A stretch of DNA of 64,000 nt from UBA9620 sp965220695. GTDB taxonomy: Bacteria; Acidobacteriota; Vicinamibacteria; Vicinamibacterales; UBA8438. The stretch covers positions 5,270,001 to 5,334,000 of the forward strand of contig OZ244838.1 of NCBI GenBank assembly GCA_965220695.1. Reading direction: 5' to 3'. The translations under genes were made by a program, and so were the position numbers. Below the pieces are notes generated by a model that was given only the letters and a program-made list of their open reading frames with translations, was not told where the DNA came from and searched no databases. Positions 8,935 to 17,970 of this stretch are shown piece after piece; within the stretch, counting starts at the first letter, position 1, and each line of letters opens with the position of its first letter.

Positions 8935-9523
8935 CGCCTCGTCCTGATCCCATCTCCCGCTTGAGCCAGGCCTTGGCCAGGGTCCAGCCGCGCTTGACCG
9001 TCGCGGGCGATACCCCGACCGCCGCGGCCGTTTCCTCGACCGTCAAGCCTCCGAAGAAACGCAGTTCGACGATGCGCGCCTGGCGGGCGTCGAGTTGCGC
9101 GAGCGCGGACAGCGCCCCGTCGAGCGCGACCAGATCGACCGCGACGCCGGGGTCGGCAACGAGTCCTTCGTCCAGCGTGACGCGCACCTGCGCGCCGCCC
9201 CGTTTCGAGGCGCCGCGCGCGCGCGCCCGTTCCACCAGCACGCGCCGCATCCCGATCGCCGCGATGGCGAGGAAGTGCGTGCGGCCCTGCCAGTCCTGGC
9301 GCTTGTCCCGAGCCAGCTTCAGATAGGCCTCGTGCACGAGATCCGTGGCCTGGACGCTCTGCGCGCGCTCCTGCCGGACATACCGGCGGGCCAACCGGCG
9401 CAGCTCCTCGTAGACGACCGGCATGAGCTCGGCCGCGGCCATGCGGTCACCGGACTCCAGGCGGTCGACGAGGTGATCGACGGTGGCCGGTGCGACCGGC
9501 GCGGTGGGAGAATTCGTCTGCAT
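8924..9523 (-). CDS. ECF-type RNA polymerase sigma factor (ECF/kinase-linked family)
   Basis: Sigma-70 family protein of 199 residues if started at the ATG at 9521-9523 (weak ribosome site; longer starts exist). Region 2 is visible as LMPVVYEELRRLARRYVR and VQATDLVHEAYLKLARD, region 4 as ARIVELRFFGGLTVEETA plus the helix-turn-helix GVSPATVKRGWTLAKAWL. This pattern (WQGRTHFLAIAAIGMRRVLVE) is the ECF subgroup frequent in Acidobacteria and Planctomycetes and typically encoded beside Ser/Thr kinases. Its stop lies 8 nt inside the kinase gene's start, so translation is probably coupled. Target promoters are unknown. Confidence 0.9.
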   Translation of the reverse strand: MQTNSPTAPVAPATVDHLVDRLESGDRMAAAELMPVVYEELRRLARRYVRQERAQSVQATDLVHEAYLKLARDKRQDWQGRTHFLAIAAIGMRRVLVERARARGASKRGGAQVRVTLDEGLVADPGVAVDLVALDGALSALAQLDARQARIVELRFFGGLTVEETAAAVGVSPATVKRGWTLAKAWLKREMGSGRGGGS

Positions 9524-9703
9524 GAGAGCCGCCCGAATGACCGAGCCCAAGACCTTTCGCGACAGTGTACACCGCGTGCGCACCCTCGTGGGTGTGGTGG
9601 ACGCAGGCAGCAGAGCGCGCGATCGTGCGGGGCGGCCCGCCGTGCGGAATGCGGGCGCACGGAACCCGGTGGCGAAGAAGAGACCGCTGGCCAGCGCGGC
9701 GTC

Positions 9704-10597
9704 TCAGAGCGCCTCGTCGTTGCCGGCGCCGAAGGCGGGCAGGGCGCCGTAGCAGACCCGGCGGCTCTCGTGGACCGTGGAGAAACCGAGGCGCTCGAGT
9801 TGACGGCCTGGCCGGCGGTCCTTCATCACCACGCGGCGCCGGGCGACGCGGCGGGCGGCATGCAGGTCGGCAGGGGACGGACCGCCCGGGCGGGCGAGAC
9901 GGCGGACCAGATCCAGGCCCTGAGCGGCGGCGATGGTCTCGTTGAACATGGGGTCGAAGTACACGACATCCCAGGCGTTGTCAGCCTCCCGGCGCAGGTA
10001 GTCGGCGAAATCGGCACGGCACACCTCCACCCGGCGCATGGCCGGGGCGATCTCTGGCAGTGTGTCGAGCGCATTGGCGGCGATACCGCGCGCGACCAGC
10101 AGCGCCAGCAGCGGCGAGGCCTCGAGGGCGCGGACGCGGCCAGCGGGTCCGGCCACGTACGACGCGACGATGGCGTCCGCAGCGAGCCCGCAGGTGCAGT
10201 CGAGGACGCGTGCCCCCGGCGATATCCCCAGGGCGGTCACCAGGGCGTCCGGGTTGCCCTGCTGCACGGCCAGCACCCGCAGTCTGGCCATGCCGGGGTG
10301 GTAGCGGAAACGTCGTCCGGCGATCCAGACGGTCAGGTGGGCGCGTTCGACGACGATCAGACCGTGGCGGCCGGCGCGGGCAGCGGTGTGGGCGAGCGCG
10401 CCGTGGCCCCGTGGCACGAAGGCGCAGCCGATGTCGGCCGCGAGACCGCGTGCGGTCTCGCACTCCGCGGACCGGGGACGCGCGGCGGTGGTGACGGCGA
10501 ACGCGAGATCGGGGAACGGCGCACTCGAGTCAGCCGGCCTACCGTCGCCGGCCACCCCGTCACCGGGGCCGCGCACGGCACAGGCGGAGTCCGTCAT
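9704..10597 (-). CDS. class I SAM-dependent methyltransferase, RsmJ-like
   Basis: Cytoplasmic methyltransferase of 297 residues. The start at 10595-10597 is fixed by an ATGA overlap with the stop of the quinoprotein gene at 10594; longer forms read into that gene. Motif I is VLDCTCGLAADA, motif II RVRALEASPLLALLVARG, and motif IV is VVYFDPMF. The pair DPMF/CGLAAD resembles RsmJ (16S rRNA guanine-N2 methyltransferase) and related putative methylases. It may modify rRNA. Translational coupling of an RNA-methylase-like gene to an exported quinoprotein is odd and may only reflect compact gene packing. Confidence 0.75.
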   Translation of the reverse strand: MTDSACAVRGPGDGVAGDGRPADSSAPFPDLAFAVTTAARPRSAECETARGLAADIGCAFVPRGHGALAHTAARAGRHGLIVVERAHLTVWIAGRRFRYHPGMARLRVLAVQQGNPDALVTALGISPGARVLDCTCGLAADAIVASYVAGPAGRVRALEASPLLALLVARGIAANALDTLPEIAPAMRRVEVCRADFADYLRREADNAWDVVYFDPMFNETIAAAQGLDLVRRLARPGGPSPADLHAARRVARRRVVMKDRRPGRQLERLGFSTVHESRRVCYGALPAFGAGNDEAL

Positions 10598-12402
10598 GGC
10601 AACGCGAACACGAAGAGCGTGTTGCTCCCGCTCGGGGTGGTCAGTTCCGGGGTGAGGTTCAGGAACGAGGTGCCCTGGGTCAGCCCGCCGGCGCCGATGG
10701 CAACGTACTGCCGGCCGCCGACGCTGTAGGTCATCGGCCGGCCACTGACCGGACCGTTCAGGATCGTTTCCCACAGCACCGCTCCCTGCTGCGCGTCGAA
10801 CGCCCGGAACCGGCGCACGACGTCACCGGAGAAGAGCAGGTTGCCGCCCGTGGTCAGCACCGACCCGTAGATGGGCGCGCGCTGCTCGTAGCGCCACAGC
10901 GTCTCGCCGGTCGAGGCCGAGACCGCATCGAGACGCCCCACGTTCGCGGTGTCCGGGTCGACCCCTGGGACGTGACGGACGTTGACGCGGACGTCATAGC
11001 CATCGCTCGGGCCAGCTTCTTCGACCGACATGGCGATGTCCATGCAGGCGTTGTTCAGCGGCATGTACAACGCGCCGGTGTCCGGGCTGTACGCGCCGGA
11101 CGGCTGGTTCTTGCCACCCAGCAGGTGCGGGCACGCGAACGCCATGTTCTCGACCGACTGCGGCGTGGTCGACTCGTCGATGACCGGACGACCGGTCTGC
11201 AGGTTCAGTCCCGTCATGATGTTCTGGTACACCGTCGGCCGCGCCCACAGGAACTGTCCGGTGGCGGCGTCCAGGGTCCAGATGAGACCGGTCTTGCCGG
11301 GGATGCCGGTGATGACCTTGCGCCGCTCGCCCGGTCGCACCGAGGGGCTGATCCAGGGCACCTCCTGGGGGTTCGGTGAGATTTCGGTGTCCACGATCAT
11401 GCGTTCGAACACGTGGTCCAGGTCCCAGTTGTCGCGCGGCAGGTGCTGGAAATACCACTCCATCTCCCCGGTGTCGGGGTCGAGCGCCAGCGTGGAGTTC
11501 GTGTAGAGCAGGTCGGCCTTGCCCGCGCCCCGCAGTGATTCCGGCAGCGGCGCCGGCGGACCGGTGCCCCAGTAGACGAGATCGAGCAGCGGGTCGTAGC
11601 TGCCCACCATCCAGGCCGAGGCGTGACGGCGCGCCGCGCGCGGCAGACCGCCCCAGGTGTCGCCGCCCGGCTGGTCCGGCGTGGCCGCCGTATTGACGCG
11701 CCAGATTTCCTGCCCGCTGTCGACATCGTGCGCGGTGATGAAACAGCCGCCCGGACGCGGGCTCGATGGATTGCAGCGGGATCCGGTAATGAGCTTGCCC
11801 TTGACAATCGTCGGTCCGGCCGTCTGAGCGACGCGCTCACGGTAGTCGGCCCGCTGGGTCTCCCACACGAGTTCGCCGCTACGCGCCTCGAGCGCGACTA
11901 GAAACGCGTCGTTGGTCGCCAGAAAGATCTTGTCGTCGTAGATCGAGACGTTGCGATACCGATACCGCGTGCCGGTCACGTTCGCGATGTTGTCCGGCAG
12001 GTTCCGACGGTATTGCCAGAGGAGATCACCGGTGCGCGCGTCGAGCGCCTGCACGATGTCCTCGACGTTGGCGAGATACATCACGCCGTTGTAGACGGTC
12101 GGTTCGACCTCCTGGTAGCCCTCCTGCATCGCACGCGACCAGACGAGACGGAGCTCGCCGACGTTGCCGGCGTCGATCTGGTCGAGCGGGCTGTATCCCC
12201 AGAGGTTGTAGCCGTTGCGGAAGCTGATCCAGTTCTCGGGCGTCGGCTGGCGCAGCATCTCGTCGGTGACCGGGACGAAGTCCTGCAAGAGTGCAGGCGT
12301 GGGAGGCTGAGATTGCGCGGCGGGGTGGCGGGCGGCGGTGCCCACCGAGAGCGCGATGAGTCCCGTGGCGACGACGACGGCGGCCGGCATGCGCCTGGTC
12401 AT
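10594..12402 (-). CDS. PQQ-dependent dehydrogenase (alcohol-dehydrogenase-type quinoprotein)
   Basis: Exported quinoprotein of 602 residues; signal peptide MTRRMPAAVVVATGLIALSV at the start. Propeller landmarks: WISFRNGYNLWGYSPLDQID, ARTGDLLWQYRRNLP, the tryptophan-docking type WGTGPPAPLPES, DLDHVFERM, SGAYSPDTGALYMPLNNAC and the closing YVAIGAGG. The length matches soluble type I alcohol or methanol dehydrogenase-like proteins. Electrons would go to a periplasmic cytochrome c. The upstream ribosome site (AGGCAGG) is moderate. It overlaps the downstream methyltransferase by 4 nt and is divergent from the Gfo/Idh/MocA gene at 12709. Substrate not known. Confidence 0.85.
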   Translation of the reverse strand: MTRRMPAAVVVATGLIALSVGTAARHPAAQSQPPTPALLQDFVPVTDEMLRQPTPENWISFRNGYNLWGYSPLDQIDAGNVGELRLVWSRAMQEGYQEVEPTVYNGVMYLANVEDIVQALDARTGDLLWQYRRNLPDNIANVTGTRYRYRNVSIYDDKIFLATNDAFLVALEARSGELVWETQRADYRERVAQTAGPTIVKGKLITGSRCNPSSPRPGGCFITAHDVDSGQEIWRVNTAATPDQPGGDTWGGLPRAARRHASAWMVGSYDPLLDLVYWGTGPPAPLPESLRGAGKADLLYTNSTLALDPDTGEMEWYFQHLPRDNWDLDHVFERMIVDTEISPNPQEVPWISPSVRPGERRKVITGIPGKTGLIWTLDAATGQFLWARPTVYQNIMTGLNLQTGRPVIDESTTPQSVENMAFACPHLLGGKNQPSGAYSPDTGALYMPLNNACMDIAMSVEEAGPSDGYDVRVNVRHVPGVDPDTANVGRLDAVSASTGETLWRYEQRAPIYGSVLTTGGNLLFSGDVVRRFRAFDAQQGAVLWETILNGPVSGRPMTYSVGGRQYVAIGAGGLTQGTSFLNLTPELTTPSGSNTLFVFALP

Positions 12403-12708
12403 GAGAGCCTGCCTTTCGAGTTGCGGCGATCGCGGCGTGAATGCGCCAGGAGCCCGTGGCCAAACCGCGCGAATGCCGCGGGGCTTTAACCACGGGCTAC
12501 CAGGTCCACGTTCATGGGGTGGTGCGATCCAGGCTGATTCTACTGCCAGCCGTCGTTCGAAGATCGTGAAACTGCCTCGTCATCGCAATCATTACCGAGA
12601 CGCGGCGGGAGCGTGCGCCGCTGGATCGCGCGTTGACGCCTGGAGATCTCGCGAACCGCGTTATGATGCAGCGACTGGACCACCGAGCCCCGCATCACAG
12701 GAGCTGCC
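12403..12708. other. divergent intergenic region, no gene
   Basis: 306 bp between two divergent exported-enzyme genes. I see no convincing ORF. A TTGACG box at 12633-12638 and TATGAT at 12662-12667 resemble promoter halves pointing toward the oxidoreductase gene, but are 23 bp apart, too far for a normal sigma-70 promoter. The 12709 gene has a good ribosome site (ACAGGAG). Confidence 0.5.
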
Positions 12709-14040
12709 ATGAGTCGCCACAAGGTTTCGCGTCGCCGTTTCATTGCCGGGATGTCCGCGTCAGCCGCCTCGCTGATGGTCGTGCCGCGTCATGTGCTCGG
12801 GAGAGGGATGCAGGCCCCCAGCGACACTCTCAACGTTGCCGGGATCGGCGTCGGCGGACGAGGGCGCGCCGACGTGCGGGGCTGCGCCAGCCAGAACATC
12901 GTGGCGCTGTGCGATGTCGATCCGGGCCACGCTGCCCGCACCTTCGGCGAGTTTCCCGCGGCGCGCACCTATGCCGACTATCGCGTGATGCTCGACCGCG
13001 AGACTGACCTGGACGCGGTGATCATCGCCACGCCCGACCACACGCACGCGGTCATCGCGGCGGAGGCGATGCGGCGCGGCAAGCACGTCTTTTGCGAGAA
13101 GCCGCTGACCAGAACGGTCGCCGAGGCCCGCGCCCTCGGCAAGATGGCCCGCGAGCAGAACGTGGCGACCCAGATGGGGAACCAGGGGCACGCCCAGGAA
13201 GGCACGCGGCAGATCCGCGAGTGGATCGAAGCGGGCGCCATCGGCACGGTGCGCGAAGTGCATTACTGGACCAACCGGCCCATCTGGCCGCAGGCGATCG
13301 TCCGTCCGACCGAGGCCCACCATCCGCCGCCCGGCATGGCGTGGGACCTCTTTCTGGGCCCGGCCCCGGCGCGGCCCTATCACCCGGCGTATCACCCGTT
13401 CCGGTGGCGGGGGTGGTGGGACTACGGCACGGGCGCGCTGGGCGATATCGCGTGTCACGCGATGGATGCCGCGTTCTGGGCGCTCGATCTCGACCAGCCG
13501 ACGCGCGTCGAGGCAGAGACGACGCCGTTGTTCGCCGAGACCGCCCCGGCGGTGTCGCGCATTACGTACGAGTTTCCCGCCAAGGGCAGCCGGCCTGCCA
13601 TCAGGTTCGTCTGGCGGGACGGCAACCTGTCGCTGCCCCGTCCGCCGCAGCTCGCCGAGGGCGAACAGTTGCCCGGCGGGGACAGCGGGCAACTCTTCGT
13701 GGGCGACGACGGCGTGTTGGCCGCCAACATCTACGGCCGGGATCCGCAGGTGTTTCCGACCGCCCGTCACGAGGACCTGCTCGCCAGTCCGCCGCCGCGC
13801 ACGTATCCGCGCTCGCCCGGCGTGTATCTCGAGTGGATCGAGGCCTGCAAGGGCAACGGCGTGCCGGGGTCGAACTTCCCGGATCATTCCGGTCCGCTCA
13901 CCGAGATCTGCCTGCTGGGGAACCTGGCCGTGCGCACCGGCAAGCCGATCGAATGGGATGCCGCGGGGATGCGCGCCACCAACGTGCCGGAAGCGAACAA
14001 GTTCCTCGACGAGCCGTATCGCGAGGGGTGGACGCTGTGA
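12709..14040 (+). CDS. Tat-exported Gfo/Idh/MocA family oxidoreductase
   Basis: 443-residue NAD(P)-dependent oxidoreductase with a twin-arginine signal (SRRRFIAGMSASAASLMVV), so folded and exported with its nucleotide. The Rossmann fold begins at LNVAGIGVGGRGRAD; VALCDVD marks the ribose-binding Asp; the family signature CEKPLTRTVAEA (EKP) and a TPDHTHA segment follow. The C-terminal half carries WRGWWDYGTGALGDIACH, typical of the exported Gfo/Idh/MocA group found in Acidobacteria and Planctomycetes that acts on sugar derivatives. ACAGGAG precedes the ATG. Its stop codon overlaps the GTG start of the next gene (GTGA), so the two are translated together. Confidence 0.88.
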   Translation: MSRHKVSRRRFIAGMSASAASLMVVPRHVLGRGMQAPSDTLNVAGIGVGGRGRADVRGCASQNIVALCDVDPGHAARTFGEFPAARTYADYRVMLDRETDLDAVIIATPDHTHAVIAAEAMRRGKHVFCEKPLTRTVAEARALGKMAREQNVATQMGNQGHAQEGTRQIREWIEAGAIGTVREVHYWTNRPIWPQAIVRPTEAHHPPPGMAWDLFLGPAPARPYHPAYHPFRWRGWWDYGTGALGDIACHAMDAAFWALDLDQPTRVEAETTPLFAETAPAVSRITYEFPAKGSRPAIRFVWRDGNLSLPRPPQLAEGEQLPGGDSGQLFVGDDGVLAANIYGRDPQVFPTARHEDLLASPPPRTYPRSPGVYLEWIEACKGNGVPGSNFPDHSGPLTEICLLGNLAVRTGKPIEWDAAGMRATNVPEANKFLDEPYREGWTL

Positions 14041-15968
14041 ATGGACGTACGATGCGCGCGGCCATGCGGAGTGGGGGATCCCGGGGGAGGTGGTGCACAC
14101 GGCGGGCGCTCGGCGCCGGCGCCGTCCTGTCCGCCCTGGCGCTCGCACAGTGCGGCGGCGGCATGACAGACGAGATGACCGCGCCGGCGTCCGGAACGGA
14201 TGCGGCCCCGGTCAGCGGCGACTGGCCGATGTATCGCTACGACCTGGCGGGCACCGGCGCCTCGCCGCTGGGTGCGATCACCGCCGCCAACGTGTCCACC
14301 CTGTCACAGGCCTGGACCTATTCGCTCAACGCGCAGGCGGACGGGGCGCGCGGGCCAAACTCGCAGGCCACGCCGATCGTCGTTGACGGCGTCATGTACG
14401 TGCCGGCGGCCGACCGCGTGGTCGCGCTCGACCCGGCGACGGGGACCGAGATCTGGCGTCATCAGATCGAGGGCCCGCGTCCCTCGCGGCGCGGGGTGGC
14501 GTACTGGGCCGGCGGCGACGGACTGGCGCCGCGTATCATCTTCACGACCGGGCTGCACCTGCGCGCGCTCGATGCCGCCAGCGGCGAGCCGGTCGCCGAC
14601 TTCGGCGACGGCGGCGCGGTCGACATGGTGGTGCCGTACAACTCGGTCCCCCTCGTGTACGGCAATATCGTCGTCGTCGGCGCGAACACGCCGGCCGGCA
14701 CGATCGGCGGTGTCGGCAACGCCCGTGCGTTCGATGCGGTGACCGGCGCCAAGGTCTGGGAGTTCGACTCGGTGGCGCAACCGGGCGACCCCGGTCACGA
14801 TACCTGGGAGGGGGACAGTTGGCGCGATCGGCTGGGCGCCAACGCGTGGCCGTTCTACTTCTCGCTCGACGAGGATCGCGGGCTGGTGTATCTGCCGCTG
14901 GCCTCGCCGATTCCCGGTGACTACGGCGGCGACCGGCCCGGCGACAACCAGTATGGCAACGCCGTGGTCGCGGTGGACGTCGAGACCGGCGAGTACCGCT
15001 GGCACTTCCAGACCATTCATCACGATCTGTGGGACGCCGACCCGCCGGCGCCGCCGGCGCTGTTCGACATCCCCCGCGACGGCGGCGCGATTCCGGCGCT
15101 CGGGGTGACCACCAAGTCCGGCTATCTCTACATTCTGAACCGGGAGACGGGCGAGCCGATCTACGGCGTCGAGGAGCAGCCGGTGGCGTCCAGCGACGTG
15201 CCGGGCGAAGCGACCTCGCCGACGCAGCCGATTCCGGTCAAACCGGTGGGGTTGTCGAAGCTCACCTATGCGCCGGGCGACCTGGTGACGGCGGACGATA
15301 CGTCGGCAGACCATGCCGCCGCGTGCGGCGAACTGGTCGACAGTCTGGGCGAGCTGTACAACGCCGGTCCGTTCACGCCCTGGGTGTATCGCGCCGAGGG
15401 GGCGCCGTTGCGGACCACCATCTCGTTTCCGGGCGGCGTGGGCGGCGCAAACTGGGGCGGCGTGGCGGTCGACCCGGGCAGCGGCTATCTGATCGTGGTC
15501 ACTCAGGACATGGCGGCGCTCGGGTTCGTCGAATCGGCGCCCGCCGATCACCCCGTGCCCTACCGCAAGGGGGCGCAGCGGCCCGCGAGCTTCGTCGTCC
15601 GGATTGGTAACGCCACGCTGCCGTGCCACCGGCCGCCCTGGGGACGGCTGACCGCGGTCGACGCCGCCACGGGTGACATCGCCTGGCAGGAGACGCTGGG
15701 CGTGACCGACCAGTTGCCGGAGGGCCGCCAGGCCACCGGCCGTCCGATTCGAGCCGGCGCCATCACGACCGCGAGTGGTGTGCTGTTCGTGGCGGGCACG
15801 GACGACAGCCGGCTGCGCGCGTTCGACGCGGCGACCGGCGCGAAACTGTGGGCGGCGCGTCTGAACGCCCCGGGCAATGCGAACCCGATCACCTATCAGG
15901 ACGCCGCTGGCCGGCAGTTCGTCGCCATCGCGGCGACCGACACGCTGGTGACGTTCGCGCTGCCTTGA
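14037..15968 (+). CDS. PQQ-dependent quinoprotein, probable lipoprotein
   Basis: About 643 residues from GTG at 14037, chosen because AGGGG lies 8 nt upstream and the start overlaps the preceding stop; an in-frame ATG at 14052 is the alternative. The signal ends in LSALALAQCGGG, a lipobox-like cysteine with unusual Gln at -1. Propeller motifs: YDLAGTGASPLGAI, ATPIVVDGVMYV, GGDRPGDNQYGNAVVAVD, HFQTIHHDLWDADPP, GGANWGGVAVDPGSGYL and a final FVAIAATDT. It lacks the terminal GGG seen in its paralogues. Probably works with the Gfo/Idh/MocA oxidoreductase made from the same message. Substrate unknown. Confidence 0.82.
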   Translation: MNGRTMRAAMRSGGSRGRWCTRRALGAGAVLSALALAQCGGGMTDEMTAPASGTDAAPVSGDWPMYRYDLAGTGASPLGAITAANVSTLSQAWTYSLNAQADGARGPNSQATPIVVDGVMYVPAADRVVALDPATGTEIWRHQIEGPRPSRRGVAYWAGGDGLAPRIIFTTGLHLRALDAASGEPVADFGDGGAVDMVVPYNSVPLVYGNIVVVGANTPAGTIGGVGNARAFDAVTGAKVWEFDSVAQPGDPGHDTWEGDSWRDRLGANAWPFYFSLDEDRGLVYLPLASPIPGDYGGDRPGDNQYGNAVVAVDVETGEYRWHFQTIHHDLWDADPPAPPALFDIPRDGGAIPALGVTTKSGYLYILNRETGEPIYGVEEQPVASSDVPGEATSPTQPIPVKPVGLSKLTYAPGDLVTADDTSADHAAACGELVDSLGELYNAGPFTPWVYRAEGAPLRTTISFPGGVGGANWGGVAVDPGSGYLIVVTQDMAALGFVESAPADHPVPYRKGAQRPASFVVRIGNATLPCHRPPWGRLTAVDAATGDIAWQETLGVTDQLPEGRQATGRPIRAGAITTASGVLFVAGTDDSRLRAFDAATGAKLWAARLNAPGNANPITYQDAAGRQFVAIAATDTLVTFALP

Positions 15969-15983
15969 CACCCAACGGGGTCA

Positions 15984-16013
15984 CCGGCGGTCGCCAAGCG
16001 TGGCGGCCGCCGG
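15984..16013. terminator. GC-rich hairpin between convergent genes
   Basis: A 7-bp outer stem (15984-15990 with 16007-16013) encloses a second 4-bp stem and short loop, placed 16 bp after the quinoprotein stop and 29 bp before the end of the convergent BON gene. There is no T-tract. A bidirectional structured terminator is plausible. Confidence 0.4.
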
Positions 16014-16041
16014 CAGCGCCCCTTCGTGTGAATCCCTCCGC

Positions 16042-16611
16042 CTACCCGAGCGCTTCGAGCTCCGCCGTCACCTCGTGCGGCAGCCGGAGCTCGTTGGTGA
16101 CCGAGAAGGCGTTGAATTGTCCCGCGAGCATCCGCGCCAAGTGCCGGTCGGTCTCGCTGTCGACGACGCCGGTGAGCGTCACATGCCCACGATTCACCAC
16201 AATGTGGATCGACGGATTCGCGCGCGCGGCGTAACGCCAGAAGTTGGGATTCCCGTAGATCGCGCGGGCAATGCCGTACCGCAACTGGTCATCGAACCGC
16301 GACGCCGGGAGCAGGGCGATCTCGTTGGTCACCGTCGTTACGCCTTCGAGCGCGTCGACGCGCTTTGCAATGGCCTTCGTCTTGTGTCCCCCGGTAACGT
16401 GGCCGGTGAGCACGACGTGTCCCTCGTCGGCGATCTCGACGTTGACGTTGTCGAAGACCGTGAAGAACGAGTACCGGAGCACTTGTTCCTGAACTCGCTG
16501 GAACAGATCGTACTTCGGCCCGTCGGCGGCCGCCGGCGATACCGACAGTGCCGCCAAAGCGAGTGCCATCAGTGGCAGAGCGATTCGGCGCGTGTTCAAT
16601 GAAGTGTTCAT
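16042..16611 (-). CDS. exported BON-domain protein
   Basis: 189 residues starting at 16609-16611 with AAGGA upstream; signal peptide IALPLMALALAALSVSPAAA. Two BON repeats are visible: DNVNVEIADEGHVVLTGHVT ... VTTVTNEIALLP, and NPSIHIVVNRGHVTLTGVVD ... VTNELRLP. BON domains (OsmY type) bind lipid or envelope components and support cell-envelope integrity under osmotic or other stress. It is monocistronic and convergent with the quinoprotein at 14037. Confidence 0.85.
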   Translation of the reverse strand: MNTSLNTRRIALPLMALALAALSVSPAAADGPKYDLFQRVQEQVLRYSFFTVFDNVNVEIADEGHVVLTGHVTGGHKTKAIAKRVDALEGVTTVTNEIALLPASRFDDQLRYGIARAIYGNPNFWRYAARANPSIHIVVNRGHVTLTGVVDSETDRHLARMLAGQFNAFSVTNELRLPHEVTAELEALG

Positions 16612-16766
16612 CGTGCAATGTCCTTTCTGCGCGTGTGTCTCGCCGAACCCATCGGCTGCACGCGCTGCCTCACTAACTGGCAAGACTCGTGCCAGACACT
16701 CGGAGGCCAGGAAACAGCGGTGTTCCCGGCGGCCGCACGCGAATTTTTGCGCCGGAGAGGCAAGAA

Positions 16767-16919
16767 ATGTCCACCGGGGAGGACAGTCCGGAAGACGCGG
16801 CCCAGTCAACGTCCCGCTCGCCGCGGCTCGCCGATGCGCTTGACGCGGCTGTGGCTGCCGCATCCGGTTGGTCGACGGATATCTCCGACGACGATGTTCT
16901 CCGCGAGTGCCGCCGCTGA
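16767..16919 (+). CDS. possible small acidic protein
   Basis: A 50-codon ORF (MSTGEDSPEDAAQS ... DDDVLRECRR) with AGGCAAG shortly before the ATG, rich in Asp, Ala and Ser, with GC-rich third positions. No family recognised. It lies in the roughly 500-bp stretch between the BON gene and the ADOP fragment, where I see nothing else coding. It may be spurious. Confidence 0.25.
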   Translation: MSTGEDSPEDAAQSTSRSPRLADALDAAVAAASGWSTDISDDDVLRECRR

Positions 16920-17101
16920 ACCGCGGCTGAGGGTGAGCGGCTCTGATGCGGGGCGGTCCGTGGAGAATTAGGCGACTCACGCTGCCGTAGCAGCCACTCA
17001 TGATCCGCAAGCATCCGGAGCCATGCAGGATTGGATACAAGTTGCTGAATAGACAGCGATTCCTTGCCACGCTGCGGATCCCGGCGCGCCCACGGAGGCC
17101 C

Positions 17102-17330
17102 CGTGAAATGCGCTCCATTCCGTGTTGGACTCCGGATAGGCGGCGGACAGATCGGCCATGATCGCGCCGAGACTCGCGGCCGCCCGCGCCGTCGGGACGT
17201 CCTCGCGCAGCCGCCCCTTGACGAACATCCAGCGCTCCCCGCGGGGCGCTCGAGGAGGGTCTCGCCGGGTGAGTCCACGGACGTGGTGATGCCGGCCGGG
17301 GCCCTCACCACGCCCGTGGCACGGTCGAAC
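17102..17330 (-). pseudogene. fragment of an ADOP-type ABC permease gene
   Basis: Two adjacent frames on the minus strand read TTSVDSPGETLLER and then MFVKGRLREDV ... AIMADLSAAYPESN. Together they match an internal stretch of the intact ADOP permease downstream (TSVDSPGETWLER, LFVKGRLRDGV, VIMANLAAAWPDSN). A frameshift near 17230 separates them, and nothing of the gene's ends is present. This is a relic of a second ADOP copy. It differs enough from the intact gene to be an older paralogue and not a recent duplication. Confidence 0.7.
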
Positions 17331-17362
17331 GGACTCACCGTTTGTCGTAGTATGTTGTTGCC

Positions 17363-17647
17363 GTGATTCGTTCCTGGCGAAACGCGGCGAGCCGCAAGGT
17401 CTGGGAAGGCGAATCGCCGAATCGGTTTCGCGGCCTCGACCGCGAGGCCGCCGTCGACCTTCTGCTTGCGCTGAACGTCGCGGAGAGTCTGCAGGATCTC
17501 AGCCCGCTCATGAGCGTGGGACTGCACAAGCTCAAGGGTGCGCGCCGGCGGCAATGGGCCATGACCGTGAACGGCCCCTGGCGAATCTGCTTCGAGTTCC
17601 GGGACGGCGACGCCCACGACGTCGAGATCGTCGACTATCACAGGTGA
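17363..17647 (+). CDS. higB: HigB-type toxin (RelE/ParE superfamily)
   Basis: 94 residues from GTG at 17363. Contains the HigB pattern: early RKVWEGE, then GLDREAAVDLLLALNVAESL, HKLKGARRRQWAMTVN and the C-terminal RICFEFRDGDAHDVEIVDYH. HigB toxins are ribosome-dependent mRNA interferases. As usual for higBA the toxin gene comes first, and the antitoxin starts 7 nt after its stop. The partner is intact, so a working module is plausible. Confidence 0.88.
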   Translation: MIRSWRNAASRKVWEGESPNRFRGLDREAAVDLLLALNVAESLQDLSPLMSVGLHKLKGARRRQWAMTVNGPWRICFEFRDGDAHDVEIVDYHR

Positions 17648-17654
17648 TGACCGC

Positions 17655-17945
17655 ATGTTCCCGATTGCCCACCCCGGCCGGCTCCTGCGAAGAGAGATCG
17701 AGGCTCGGAATCTGAGCGCCAATCGGCTGGCGCTCGACATCGGTGTTCCGTCGGGCCGCATCACGGATATCCTCAACGGCCGCCGATCGATCACCGCGGA
17801 CACCGCGGTCCGTCTGGGTCTCTACTTCGGCAACCGCCCGCAGTTCTGGCTCGGTCTCCAGAGTCAGTACGACATCGCACGGATAGAGCGGCAACGCGGC
17901 AGCGCAATCGACCAGCAGGTGCGGCGCTCGACATTGCCGGCGTGA
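17655..17945 (+). CDS. higA: HigA-type antitoxin (XRE helix-turn-helix)
   Basis: 96 residues. FPIAHPGRLLRREIEARNLS is the standard HigA opening, followed by the helix-turn-helix SANRLALDIGVPSGRITDIL, NGRRSITADTAVRL, and FWLGLQSQYD near the end. HigA neutralises HigB and represses the operon. No clear palindromic operator was seen just upstream of higB. The pair sits between an ADOP relic and the intact ADOP/PadR genes. Confidence 0.9.
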   Translation: MFPIAHPGRLLRREIEARNLSANRLALDIGVPSGRITDILNGRRSITADTAVRLGLYFGNRPQFWLGLQSQYDIARIERQRGSAIDQQVRRSTLPA

Positions 17946-17970
17946 GGCTCCGAGCCGCCCGGGCTCTCGT

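Noticed and set aside
12633..12667. TTGACG ... TATGAT as a promoter for the oxidoreductase gene
   Set aside because: The 23-bp gap is too long for a sigma-70 promoter; recorded only as intergenic content.
13092..14036. Upstream extension of the quinoprotein at 14037 overlapping the Gfo/Idh/MocA gene
   Set aside because: The extension is low-complexity Arg/Gly sequence in the wrong frame of a clear gene; the GTG at 14037 has a ribosome site.
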